DNA of 64,000 nucleotides from Tistrella mobilis (lineage in GTDB: Bacteria; Pseudomonadota; Alphaproteobacteria; Tistrellales; Tistrellaceae), in NCBI RefSeq assembly GCF_041468085.1, contig NZ_CP121017.1, forward strand, positions 4,251,501-4,315,500, written 5' to 3'. Position numbers and translations under genes: made by a program. The notes beneath the pieces are model-generated. The model was not told where the DNA came from. It saw only the letters and a program-made list of their open reading frames with translations, and did no database searches. Every line of letters starts with the position of its first letter. The first letter of the stretch is position 1. Positions 8,149 through 16,185 of the stretch are shown piece by piece.

Positions 8149-9323
8149 CCACGCGCCCCGATTTCCGCCTCCACGCCGTTATCGCCGGTGCTGGCATCGC
8201 CGGGCTCGCCGCCGCCTGGTGGCTCGACCGCATCGGCTGGCACACCACTCTGGTAGAGCGGGCGGCGGATCTGCGCACCGACGGCTATATGCTGGGCCTC
8301 TCAGGCCCCGGACTTGCCGCCGCAACCCGCATGGGCCTGCGCCCCGCCCTCGAAACCCATGGCCGGGAGATCGACGAAAATCTCTATCTCGACGGACGGG
8401 GACGGGAGGTGCTGCGCCTCCGCTATCGCGATCTGCTGCAGGGGATCGACTGGATCACCCTGTCGCGCACCGCATTGGTAGACGTGCTGGCCGGCGCCCT
8501 TCCTGCCTCCGCGACCATCCGCTTCGATGACCGGATCACCGGGATCGACGACCGCCGCGAAGGGCCGGTCGAGGTCACGCTTGCATCGGGCACGACATGC
8601 GCCGCGGATCTGGTGATCGGCGCCGAAGGGTTGCGCTCGGACCTCCGTCGCAGCCATTTCGCACCGGATGAAGCTGCATTGGAGCCGCTCGGCTATGGCG
8701 TCGCCGCCTTCCGCCTGCCCGACACACTGAAGCTGGGCCAGGACTTCCTGTCCTATGCCGAACCGGGCCGCCTGACCGAGTTCTACACTCTGGCCGACGG
8801 CTCGCTGGCCACGCTCTATGCCTGGCGGCGCACCGGGATCGACCTGCCAACGGGCGAGGCCGGGCGGATCCAGGCGCTGAAAGCCGCCTATGCCGGTGCC
8901 CATCCGGCGGTGCTGGCGGCGATCGATGCCCGGGAACCGGCCGATGGGCTCTATTTCGACACCACGCTCATGACGGTCCTGCCACACTGGTCCAAAGGCC
9001 GGCTGCTGCTGCTTGGCGATGCCGCCCATTGCCTCACCCTGCTTTCGGGCCAGGGCGCGGGGATGGCAATCACTTCGGCAGCCCTGCTCGCCGAATGCCT
9101 GCTGCGTCATCCGCTGGATGTGAAACGGGCCCTGGCGGAACACGAAGCCCGGCTACGTCCGGTCATCGATCGGCTTCAGACCCGCAGTCGCAAGCTCGCC
9201 CGACTGTTCATCCCGGCAACACCGGCCGGCTTCCGTCTGCGCAATTTCGCGCTGCGCCATATGCCGGCCCGGCTGCTGGCCCGACAGCTCACCCGGGATC
9301 TGAAGGGAGAGGGGCCGTTCTGA
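8145..9323 (+). CDS. FAD-dependent monooxygenase (PHBH/UbiH-type fold) in the siderophore operon
   Basis: The 392-residue flavoprotein shows an N-terminal GAGIAGLAAAWWLDR dinucleotide-binding motif (about residues 12-26), the middle VIGAEGLRSDLR segment typical of the DG motif region, and the C-terminal GDAAHCLTLLSGQGAGMAI flavin-binding block (about 292-310). It belongs to the aromatic hydroxylase-like FAD_binding_3 group, which uses NAD(P)H and oxygen. Its ATG overlaps the permease stop codon. Placement inside an iron-uptake operon suggests that it modifies an imported siderophore or releases its iron, but the sequence does not show the substrate. The operon seems to end here. Confidence 0.75.
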   Translation: MTTRPDFRLHAVIAGAGIAGLAAAWWLDRIGWHTTLVERAADLRTDGYMLGLSGPGLAAATRMGLRPALETHGREIDENLYLDGRGREVLRLRYRDLLQGIDWITLSRTALVDVLAGALPASATIRFDDRITGIDDRREGPVEVTLASGTTCAADLVIGAEGLRSDLRRSHFAPDEAALEPLGYGVAAFRLPDTLKLGQDFLSYAEPGRLTEFYTLADGSLATLYAWRRTGIDLPTGEAGRIQALKAAYAGAHPAVLAAIDAREPADGLYFDTTLMTVLPHWSKGRLLLLGDAAHCLTLLSGQGAGMAITSAALLAECLLRHPLDVKRALAEHEARLRPVIDRLQTRSRKLARLFIPATPAGFRLRNFALRHMPARLLARQLTRDLKGEGPF

Positions 9324-9333
9324 GCGAACCGGC

Positions 9334-9375
9334 ATTTCATAGTCATTGACTATGAAATAGATGTCAAAAATCGAT
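9334..9375 (+). promoter_or_regulatory. OxyR-type operator upstream of catalase
   Basis: Positions 9334-9358 form a perfect 12-bp inverted repeat around one base. Its centre reads ATAG-N7-CTAT (9339-9353), the OxyR half-site pair. At the 22-bp register expected for the second pair, weaker matches ATGT (9361) and CGAT (9372) follow. The position between the upstream stop and the catalase start fits activation of katA by the OxyR encoded at 712-1629. The arm is AT-rich with no T-run, so a terminator is unlikely. Confidence 0.7.
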
Positions 9376-9463
9376 TTCCACTATGAAAAGCGGGGATGCA
9401 GGATCATGGGCGAAGGCGGACGGCAGCAAGCCGGCGCCAGAGGCATGTGAGGAGGCGAACCCC

Positions 9464-10948
9464 ATGACCACCCGCTATGACGATCCGAAACCGACCGACC
9501 GGCCGACCCTGACCACCGCTGCCGGCGCGCCGGTGGTCAGCAATCAGTACAGCCGCACTGCAGGCCGACGCGGCCCCGTGACGCTCGACGACGTCCACCT
9601 GATCGAGAAGCTGGCCCATTTCAACCGCGAGCGCATCCCGGAGCGCGTGGTCCATGCCAAGGGCTCCGGCGCCTTCGGCACGCTGACCATCACCAACGAC
9701 GTCACCCGCTACAGCAAGGCGAAGGTCTTCGCGGAAGTGGGCAAGAAGACCCCGCTGCTGATCCGGTTTTCGACCGTGGCCGGCGAGCGCGGCGCCGCCG
9801 ATGCCGAACGCGACGTGCGCGGTTTCGCGGTCAAGTTCTACACCGACGAAGGCAATTGGGATCTGGTCGGCAACAACACGCCGATCTTCTTCATCCGCGA
9901 TCCGCTGAAATTCCCCGATTTCATCCACACTCAGAAGCGCGACCCGCGGACCAATCTGCGCAACCCCACCGCCATGTGGGATTTCTGGTCGCGCAGCCCG
10001 GAGAGCCTGCACCAGGTGACGATCCTGTTCTCGGATCGTGGGCTGCCGGCCACTTATCGTCACCAGCACGGCTTCGGCAGCCACACTTTCGGCCTGGTCA
10101 ATACCGCCGGTGAGCGGGTCTGGGTGAAGTTCCATCTGAAGTCCATGCAGGGCATCCGCAACATCACCGATGCCGAATCCGCCGACATCATCGGCCGTGA
10201 CCGCGAAAGCCATCAGGCGGATCTCTATGACGCAATCGAGCGTGGCGACTATCCGCGCTGGCGGATGATGATCCAGGTGATGACCGAAGCCGAGGCACAG
10301 CAGACGCCCTATGATCCCTTCGACCTGACCAAGGTCTGGCCTCATGCGGATTTTCCGCTGATCGAGGTCGGCATCGTCGAGCTGAACCGGAACCCTGAGA
10401 ACTATTTCGCCGAGATCGAACAGTCGATCTTCAGCCCCGGCAACCTCGTGCCCGGCATCACCGCCTCGCCCGACCGCATGCTCCAGGCCCGGTTGTTCGC
10501 CTATGGCGATGCCCATCGCTACCGGGTGGGGGTAAATGCCGATCAGTTGCCGGTGAACCGGCCGGTCGTCCAGGCCCATCCCGCCCATCGCGACGGCGCC
10601 ATGCGCTTCGACGACAATGGCGGCCGGCAGCCCAATTACGAGCCGAATGGCTTCGGAGGGCCGGTAGAGGATCCGACCGCAGGTGAACCACCCCTGCCGC
10701 TCGACGGCCCGGCCGACCGCTACAGCCATCGCGACGGCAATGACGACTACACCCAGGCAGGCAACCTGTTCCGGCTGATGAGCGAGGCTGAACGCGACCG
10801 CCTGATGACCGCGATCGCCGGTGCCATGGCCCCGGTCCCTGAAGACATCCAGCGTCGCCAGATCGGCCATTTCGCCAAAGCCGATCCCGCCTATGGCGCC
10901 GGGGTCGCCGCACGGCTGGGTCTGAGCCTCAGGGACGCGGCCGAATAA
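9464..10948 (+). CDS. katA: Monofunctional heme catalase (small-subunit clade)
   Basis: This 494-residue protein dismutates hydrogen peroxide. It shows the catalytic histidine in [12 protein letters not shown] (His64), the distal asparagine region [11 protein letters not shown] (Asn137/138), SQKR/TQKRDP-like and [17 protein letters not shown] blocks, and the proximal heme tyrosine in [14 protein letters not shown]. The length fits small-subunit (clade 3) catalases. The ATG at 9464 is chosen because GGAGGCG precedes it by about 8 bases; the upstream in-frame extension has no catalase similarity. The OxyR-type site just upstream suggests peroxide induction. Confidence 0.95.
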   Translation: MTTRYDDPKPTDRPTLTTAAGAPVVSNQYSRTAGRRGPVTLDDVHLIEKLAHFNRERIPERVVHAKGSGAFGTLTITNDVTRYSKAKVFAEVGKKTPLLIRFSTVAGERGAADAERDVRGFAVKFYTDEGNWDLVGNNTPIFFIRDPLKFPDFIHTQKRDPRTNLRNPTAMWDFWSRSPESLHQVTILFSDRGLPATYRHQHGFGSHTFGLVNTAGERVWVKFHLKSMQGIRNITDAESADIIGRDRESHQADLYDAIERGDYPRWRMMIQVMTEAEAQQTPYDPFDLTKVWPHADFPLIEVGIVELNRNPENYFAEIEQSIFSPGNLVPGITASPDRMLQARLFAYGDAHRYRVGVNADQLPVNRPVVQAHPAHRDGAMRFDDNGGRQPNYEPNGFGGPVEDPTAGEPPLPLDGPADRYSHRDGNDDYTQAGNLFRLMSEAERDRLMTAIAGAMAPVPEDIQRRQIGHFAKADPAYGAGVAARLGLSLRDAAE

Positions 10949-11156
10949 CCTCTGCCTGACCTGCCTTCCCGCCCCCCGATTGCGCCCCGGGGGGTGGCGG
11001 CGGCGGCGGTTTCCTCCGTGTGCCCGCCCGGATGTCCGCCGCCGGCCGCAGGGATCGCCTGCCTCCCGATCCCTGCGGGAGATCGTCGCACGGCCGGTTG
11101 TTGCCGCGACCGGCCGTGCGGCCTACTCTCCACCCATGACGACGGAGCCGGACCCG

Positions 11157-11582
11157 ATGTTGAGCGACACGGCCGACGAGCGCAGGCCAGAGGCGGCCGC
11201 GCCCGACCGGGAGGCTGCGCCGCATCGCCATGCCCGGCTGCTGCGCATTGCCGGCTGGATCTGCGTCGGGCTGGGGGCCGTTGGCGCCGTGCTGCCGCTG
11301 ATGCCGACAACCATTTTCCTGATCCTGGCGGTTGCCTGCTTCATGCGTGCCGATCCGGAGCTTGCCCGGCGGCTGCTGGAGCATCCGCGCTACGGCCCCT
11401 CGATCCGCGCCTGGCGCGAGCGGGGCATCGTGTCGCGCAAGGCCAAGATCGCAGCGGTCGTCGCGATGGCGGCCGGCCTGGTGTTTTCCTGGGCTCTGGG
11501 CGCGCCGGCCATGGTGCTGGCGGGGACCGCGGTCATCCTCATTCCCGTGGCCACCTGGCTGGTGCTGCGTCCGGAAGACTGA
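11157..11582 (+). CDS. DUF454 (YbaN-like) inner-membrane protein
   Basis: This protein of about 141 residues carries the DUF454 pattern. A hydrophobic helix ends in GAVLPLMPTTIFLILA, followed by CFMRADPELARRLLEHPRYGPSIRAWRERG and two further hydrophobic segments. DUF454/YbaN proteins are small inner-membrane proteins of unknown function. The ATG at 11157 has GGAG nine bases upstream; the in-frame ATG at 11136 lacks such a site but cannot be excluded. It is convergent with a TetR gene, whose stop lies three bases beyond. Confidence 0.8.
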   Translation: MLSDTADERRPEAAAPDREAAPHRHARLLRIAGWICVGLGAVGAVLPLMPTTIFLILAVACFMRADPELARRLLEHPRYGPSIRAWRERGIVSRKAKIAAVVAMAAGLVFSWALGAPAMVLAGTAVILIPVATWLVLRPED

Positions 11583-11585
11583 TGC

Positions 11586-12251
11586 TCAGCTCTCGGGAAA
11601 CGGCCCGGGCCGCATACCGCCTGCCGCCGCCAGCAACCGGCGGCCTTCGGCTGTAAGATAAGGCTCGAAGATGCCCATCAGCTGCCAGGCGCCCCAATCG
11701 AGATGCCGACGGGTGATGTCGCCGACCCCGTGGCGCATACGCAGATAGTCGATCCAATAGGTCGCGACGATCCAGGCGTTGACCATCATCCGCTCCAGTT
11801 CGTCGTCATCTGCCACGATCAGCCCGTTTGCCGCCATCGACCGCAGCGCCCGGCGCAGATCCGCCTGGCCCTCATCCGCCAGCGTTTCCAGTTCGGCTTG
11901 CAAACCCGGCGCCAGTCTGCGGACGACCATGGCGTCCCGATAGAAGAACCGCCATTCCCACATCAGACCGAACCAGCCGCGGAAATACCGCGCCGCCCGG
12001 GTCTCTGCCTCGCCCTCCGCCAGATCGGCTGCCGCCACCTCGCGCAGCTCGGCGGCGAAAGCCGCGAACAGGGTCTCGAGGATCTGCTCCTTGCGCTTGA
12101 AGTGGTAATAGAGGTTGCCCTCGTTGATGCCCACTGCCGCCGCGATCTCGGCGGTGGTGACGTCGGCCGTCCCCCGCCGGTTGAACAGTTCCCGGCAGGT
12201 CTCCAGGATCCGCTGTCGCGTTCCCGACCTGCGCCCCGCCACCGTCGCCAT
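11586..12251 (-). CDS. TetR-family repressor of the BVMO/hydrolase operon
   Basis: The 221-residue protein has an N-terminal TetR helix-turn-helix (about residues 10-58; TTAEIAAAVGINEGNLYYHFKRKEQIL) and an all-helical ligand domain with several aromatic residues (WFGLMWEWRFFYRD). It is divergent from a Baeyer-Villiger monooxygenase/hydrolase operon. A perfect inverted repeat lies in the interval, so autoregulation and repression of the monooxygenase are likely. A lipophilic ligand such as a ketone or fatty acid derivative would fit the target genes, but it is not shown by the sequence. Confidence 0.85.
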   Translation of the reverse strand: MATVAGRRSGTRQRILETCRELFNRRGTADVTTAEIAAAVGINEGNLYYHFKRKEQILETLFAAFAAELREVAAADLAEGEAETRAARYFRGWFGLMWEWRFFYRDAMVVRRLAPGLQAELETLADEGQADLRRALRSMAANGLIVADDDELERMMVNAWIVATYWIDYLRMRHGVGDITRRHLDWGAWQLMGIFEPYLTAEGRRLLAAAGGMRPGPFPES

Positions 12252-12281
12252 CCGGCCCCTCCTGCAGCACGTGTTGACGTG

Positions 12282-12301
12282 CCTAAGGTAAACACCTTAG
12301 G
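12282..12301. promoter_or_regulatory. Perfect inverted repeat, probable TetR operator
   Basis: CCTAAGGT-AAAC-ACCTTAGG has two perfect 8-bp arms and sits 31 bp before the TetR start and 110 bp before the divergent monooxygenase. It is the only strong palindrome in this interval, so it is the natural operator candidate. Confidence 0.75.
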
Positions 12302-12410
12302 CTGACTCTCGTGCAAGCGTAACACGCACATCGTCGCGGATCAGAGAGACCGGTGGGGTCCGACCCGAAACATCCGGCCCGTTCCGCGATGCCAGGGAGG
12401 ATCCCCGTTC

Positions 12411-13928
12411 ATGGACACCACCACGATCGGCTCCGGCAATGCCGGGGCCGAAAGCTCTGACCTGCGCGCCGTCGACGTCCTGGTGATCGGCGCCGGCCTG
12501 TCGGGCATCGCCGCCGGCTACCACCTCCAGACCCGCTGCCCCGGCATCGATTATGCCATCCTGGAAGCCCGTGACGCGATCGGCGGCACCTGGGATCTGT
12601 TCCGCTACCCCGGCATCCGCTCCGACAGCGACATGTACACGCTGGGCTTTGGCTTCCGCCCCTGGATCGGCGACAAGGTCTTCGCGGACGGCCCCTCGAT
12701 CCGCGACTATGTCCGCGATACGGCCACGGAATTCGGCATCGACCGACGGATCCTGTTCAATCACCGGGTGGTCTCGGCCGACTGGGACAGCGTAACCGCA
12801 CGCTGGCAGGTGCTCGTAGAAGCAGGGCCCGAGCGGCACCCGCAGCGCTTCACCTGCCGGGTGCTCTATGCCTGCAGCGGCTATTACGACTATGCGGCCG
12901 GCCATATGCCCGACTGGCCAGGCATGGCGGATTTTCGCGGCCACATCATCCATCCCCAGGACTGGCCGGCGGATCTGGACCATCGGGACAAGCGGGTGGT
13001 GGTGATCGGCAGCGGTGCCACGGCCGTCACCCTGGTGCCGGCGCTGGCGGAAAGTGCTGCGCATGTCACCATGCTGCAGCGCTCCCCCAGCTATATCGTC
13101 GCCCGGCCATCCCGCGACGCCGCGGCAGGCTGGCTGCGCCGCCATCTTCCGGAACGTCTCGCCTTCCGGGCGGCCCGGTGGAAGAACGTGCTGCTGTCGA
13201 TCTATTTCTACAACCTCGCCCGCAGGAAGCCAGCGCTGGTGAAGTCGAAAATCCTGGCCGGCGTGCGCCGTCAGCTGGGCCCCGACCAGGACCGCAACTT
13301 CACGCCGGCCTACGACCCCTGGGATCAGCGGCTCTGCCTGGTACCCGACGGCGATCTGTTCCAGGCGATCCGGGCCGGCACCGCCTCGGTCGTCACCGAC
13401 GGCATCGAGCGCTTCACCGGAACCGGCCTCCGCCTCACTTCGGGGGAAGACCTGGCGGCCGACATCGTGGTCGCGGCCACCGGCCTCCGGATGAAGCTGC
13501 TCGCCCATATCACCCTCTCGGTCGACGGCCGGCCGGTACGGATCGGGGAGACGACCTCGTACAAGGGCATGATGTTGAGCGGCGTGCCCAATTTCGCCCT
13601 GGCACTCGGCTATACCAACGCGTCCTGGACGCTGAAATGCGAGCTGAGCGCGTTGCATCTCTGCCGGCTGATCCGCCATATGGATGCGAAGGGTTCAGAC
13701 TGGTTCATGCCCCGCCCGCCCGAGCCCGGCCTCGCCACCCGGCCGGCGATCGACCTCGCCTCGGGCTATGTCCGCCGGGCGGCCGCGGACCTGCCTCGTC
13801 AGGGGGACCGCAAGCCCTGGCGGCTCAATCAGAACTATCTCCTCGATATGGCCGCACTGCGCTACGGTTCGGTGGTCGACGACAACCTTGCCTTCGGGCA
13901 GCGCAGAGATGCGGGAGGTGCAGGCTGA
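12411..13928 (+). CDS. Baeyer-Villiger-type flavin monooxygenase (EthA-like)
   Basis: This 505-residue enzyme has two Rossmann motifs, GAGLSG (about residues 27-32, FAD) and GSGATA (about 200-205, NADPH). Between them is the Baeyer-Villiger fingerprint FRGHIIHPQDWP (175-186), a full match to FxGxxxHxxxWP. It probably inserts oxygen next to a ketone to form an ester or lactone using NADPH and oxygen. The overall pattern resembles mycobacterial EthA-type enzymes. It is followed by an overlapping alpha/beta hydrolase that could hydrolyse the ester product, and is controlled by the divergent TetR gene. Confidence 0.88.
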   Translation: MDTTTIGSGNAGAESSDLRAVDVLVIGAGLSGIAAGYHLQTRCPGIDYAILEARDAIGGTWDLFRYPGIRSDSDMYTLGFGFRPWIGDKVFADGPSIRDYVRDTATEFGIDRRILFNHRVVSADWDSVTARWQVLVEAGPERHPQRFTCRVLYACSGYYDYAAGHMPDWPGMADFRGHIIHPQDWPADLDHRDKRVVVIGSGATAVTLVPALAESAAHVTMLQRSPSYIVARPSRDAAAGWLRRHLPERLAFRAARWKNVLLSIYFYNLARRKPALVKSKILAGVRRQLGPDQDRNFTPAYDPWDQRLCLVPDGDLFQAIRAGTASVVTDGIERFTGTGLRLTSGEDLAADIVVAATGLRMKLLAHITLSVDGRPVRIGETTSYKGMMLSGVPNFALALGYTNASWTLKCELSALHLCRLIRHMDAKGSDWFMPRPPEPGLATRPAIDLASGYVRRAAADLPRQGDRKPWRLNQNYLLDMAALRYGSVVDDNLAFGQRRDAGGAG

Positions 13929-14878
13929 TGCTTCTGCAAACGATCATCGCGCTGGCTGCGACCGGCGGCGGGCTCGCCCTGTTCACCGGCTGGACGGCCA
14001 GCCGGGTGGAGAAGGCGCTGCCGCCCCGCGGCCGGTTCATGGAGATCCGGGGCAATCGCCTGCACTATCTGGACGACGGCACCGGCCCGGACGATGACCG
14101 GCCGGCAGTGGTGATGGTTCACGGCCTCGGCGGCCAGATGCATCACTTCACCCACAGCCTGCTCGGCCGGCTCAGGGGCGATCATCGGGTGATCGTGGTC
14201 GACCGGCCGGGTTCGGGTCATTCCACCCGGCCCGATGATGCGCCCGCCAATGTGCTGGCCCAGGCCGGCGTGATCGCGGATTTCATCCGGGCGCTGAAGC
14301 TGCCGCGCCCGCCGCTGCTGGTCGGCCATTCGCTCGGCGGCGCGATCGCATTGGGCGTGGCGCTGGATCATCCGGAGACGATTTCGGGCGTGGCGCTGAT
14401 CGCCGCTCTCACCCATCCCCAGGAGACGCCCCCCGACATCTTCAAGGGGCTGGCGATCCGCTCCGATACCGCGCGCCGCCTGATCGCCTGGACGCTGGCG
14501 ACGCCGATGTCCTTCCTCCGCGGCCGCAAGGTGCTGGACGAGGTGTTCGGCCCCGATCCGATCCCCGCAGACTTTGCGATCGCCGGCGGTGGCCTGCTCG
14601 GCCTCAGGCCCAAGGCGTTTCGCTCAGCCTCGATCGACATGGTGGCGGCCAATGACGACCTGCCTGCCATGGCTGCCCGCTATCCCGACATCGCCCTGCC
14701 CATCCACATGATCTTCGCCCGCGGCGACCGGATCCTCGACTGGCGCGCCCACGGCGAAGCCCTGCAGGCGAAGCTGCCGGCGCTGCAGCTGACGCTGATC
14801 GACGGCGGACACATGCTGCCGGTGACGGCACCGGATGCGGTCGAGGCCCTGATCCGCAAGGCGACGCAGCGGGCTTGA
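13928..14878 (+). CDS. Alpha/beta hydrolase, membrane-anchored
   Basis: The 316-residue protein begins with a hydrophobic helix (about residues 3-20), then an alpha/beta hydrolase fold with HGLGG (oxyanion region, about 65-69) and the nucleophile elbow GHSLGG (Ser135). An acid is expected near FARGDRILDW, and the catalytic His lies in DGGHMLP near the C-terminus. The start overlaps the monooxygenase stop (TGATG), which indicates translational coupling. A sensible pathway is ketone to ester by the monooxygenase, then hydrolysis here. The substrate is not visible. Confidence 0.85.
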   Translation: MLLQTIIALAATGGGLALFTGWTASRVEKALPPRGRFMEIRGNRLHYLDDGTGPDDDRPAVVMVHGLGGQMHHFTHSLLGRLRGDHRVIVVDRPGSGHSTRPDDAPANVLAQAGVIADFIRALKLPRPPLLVGHSLGGAIALGVALDHPETISGVALIAALTHPQETPPDIFKGLAIRSDTARRLIAWTLATPMSFLRGRKVLDEVFGPDPIPADFAIAGGGLLGLRPKAFRSASIDMVAANDDLPAMAARYPDIALPIHMIFARGDRILDWRAHGEALQAKLPALQLTLIDGGHMLPVTAPDAVEALIRKATQRA

Positions 14879-14883
14879 CCTTT

Positions 14884-14899
14884 AATATGGTGCCATATT
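14884..14899. promoter_or_regulatory. Perfect inverted repeat, probable MarR operator
   Basis: AATATGG-TG-CCATATT is a perfect 7-bp inverted repeat directly before the MarR gene, with a related half (ATATGGCGCC) next to it. The short AT-rich palindrome overlapping the promoter/leader is typical of MarR autoregulation. Confidence 0.65.
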
Positions 14900-14911
14900 A
14901 TATGGCGCCTT

Positions 14912-15412
14912 ATGGAAAGACTGGACACCAAATATCAGGCCCTGATCGACGAGAGCCGACGGCGAGGCCTCACCGGGCTCGACGGGCTCCGGACCTGCAT
15001 GGAGCTGCTGTCGACGGCGCGGGCAATCGATCGCGATTGCGCCATCCGGCTCGGCAATCATGGCCTCTCGGAGGGCAGGTTTGTGCTGCTCTTCCTGCTC
15101 CGCGACCGGACAGAAGGGCTGGCACCGCACGTCCTGGCCGATCGGGCCGGCGTGACCCGTGGCACGATCACCGGCCTGCTCGACGGGCTGGAGCGTGACG
15201 GTTTTGTCCGACGCACGGCTGATCCCGAGGATCGCAGACGGGTCAGGGTGATGCTGACGAAGTCCGGCGAAGCCGTGACGGCCAGGGCGTTCCAGGAGCA
15301 TGCCAGCTGGATCGCAGGGCTGACTGCCGGGCTTTCGGCGGAAGAGCAGGCAGAACTCGTGAGGCTGCTCGGCAAGTTGAGAGCAGGCCTTGCCAGCGAG
15401 GACGGATCATGA
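14912..15412 (+). CDS. MarR-family transcriptional regulator
   Basis: This 166-residue protein has the MarR winged helix: LADRAGVTRGTITGLLDGLERDGFVRR as recognition helix region, then the wing with DPEDRRRVRVMLT (about residues 70-115). It is followed by a dimerisation helix. A perfect palindrome lies immediately upstream. The stop overlaps the ATG of the next gene (ATGA), so the regulator and the HEAT-repeat protein form one operon. The ligand is unknown. Confidence 0.88.
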   Translation: MERLDTKYQALIDESRRRGLTGLDGLRTCMELLSTARAIDRDCAIRLGNHGLSEGRFVLLFLLRDRTEGLAPHVLADRAGVTRGTITGLLDGLERDGFVRRTADPEDRRRVRVMLTKSGEAVTARAFQEHASWIAGLTAGLSAEEQAELVRLLGKLRAGLASEDGS

Positions 15413-16158
15413 AGCCGACGGTCCTCTCCCCCGACCGCCATGCCGCGCTGAATACCGGAGAGGTTGCCGCCACGACCCTCGCCGAATGCCTTGCGGTCGA
15501 TTTCGGAATCCTGATGCGGTCGGTTTTCCCCGATGCCGGTGATCAGGTGCTGCAGGCGATGGATGCGGCGGCGGCGCTCGGCATCTCCCGGCGCATGGCG
15601 CTGGCGGCGGAGCTGATCATCGGCCGTTACAGTCCCGGGGTGATCCCGCGCCTGACCGATCATCCGTCGGATACCGTGCGGGGCTGGGCCTGTTTCGCGG
15701 CAGGCAGGACCGCACCCGCGGATCACGTCTCCTGGCGCGAGGCCATCCGCCCCTTCGCCGATGACGGCCATTTCGGCGTCAGGGAATGGGCCTGGCTGGC
15801 GATCCGTGACCGGATTGCCGCCGATATTCCGGGGGCCATCGCGGCGCTGATGCCCTGGACGGCCGAGACCTCGCCGCGCCTGCGCCGCTTCGCGAGCGAG
15901 GCGACCCGGCCGCGCGGGGTCTGGTGTGCCCATCTGAAGCCGCTGAAGACCGATCCGACCCCAGGCTTCGCCCTGCTCGACCCGCTGAAGGCGGATCCCG
16001 AAACCTATGTTCAGGATTCCGTCGGCAACTGGCTGAATGATGCCGCCAAGGACCGGCCGGAGACGGTGCTGGCGCTCATCAGCCGCTGGCAGGCCGAGAG
16101 CCCGGTACCGGCCACGGCCAGGATCTGCCGGCGGGGGCTGCGCTCGATCCGGGCGTGA
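15409..16158 (+). CDS. HEAT-repeat protein related to DNA alkylation repair (AlkD-like)
   Basis: The 249-residue protein consists of helical pairs and contains the segment SEATRPRGVW..HLKPLKTDP followed by YVQDSVGNWLNDAAKDRPETV. This resembles the C-terminal HEAT repeats of AlkD-like alkylpurine DNA glycosylase/repair proteins, including the SVxNxLND signature. AlkD enzymes remove positively charged alkylated purines. I did not confirm the AlkD catalytic Trp/Asp set, so a non-catalytic HEAT protein is also possible. It is coupled to a MarR regulator by a 4-bp overlap and is convergent with cysA. Confidence 0.7.
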   Translation: MKPTVLSPDRHAALNTGEVAATTLAECLAVDFGILMRSVFPDAGDQVLQAMDAAAALGISRRMALAAELIIGRYSPGVIPRLTDHPSDTVRGWACFAAGRTAPADHVSWREAIRPFADDGHFGVREWAWLAIRDRIAADIPGAIAALMPWTAETSPRLRRFASEATRPRGVWCAHLKPLKTDPTPGFALLDPLKADPETYVQDSVGNWLNDAAKDRPETVLALISRWQAESPVPATARICRRGLRSIRA

Positions 16159-16185
16159 CGCGGGTCAGGGATGACGCGGGTCAGG
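16156..16185 (+). repeat. 16-bp direct repeat across two convergent stop codons
   Basis: TGACGCGGGTCAGG is repeated at 16156 and 16172. The first copy supplies the HEAT-repeat gene stop (TGA), and the second overlaps the cysA stop on the opposite strand. It looks like a small local duplication. Confidence 0.7.

Noticed and set aside
10960-11020. GC-rich imperfect hairpin after katA as a terminator
   Set aside because: The stem is imperfect and no T-run follows; I cannot support a rho-independent terminator there.
12297-13679. A 460-codon minus-strand frame over the BVMO gene
   Set aside because: No family similarity, and the plus strand carries all BVMO motifs.
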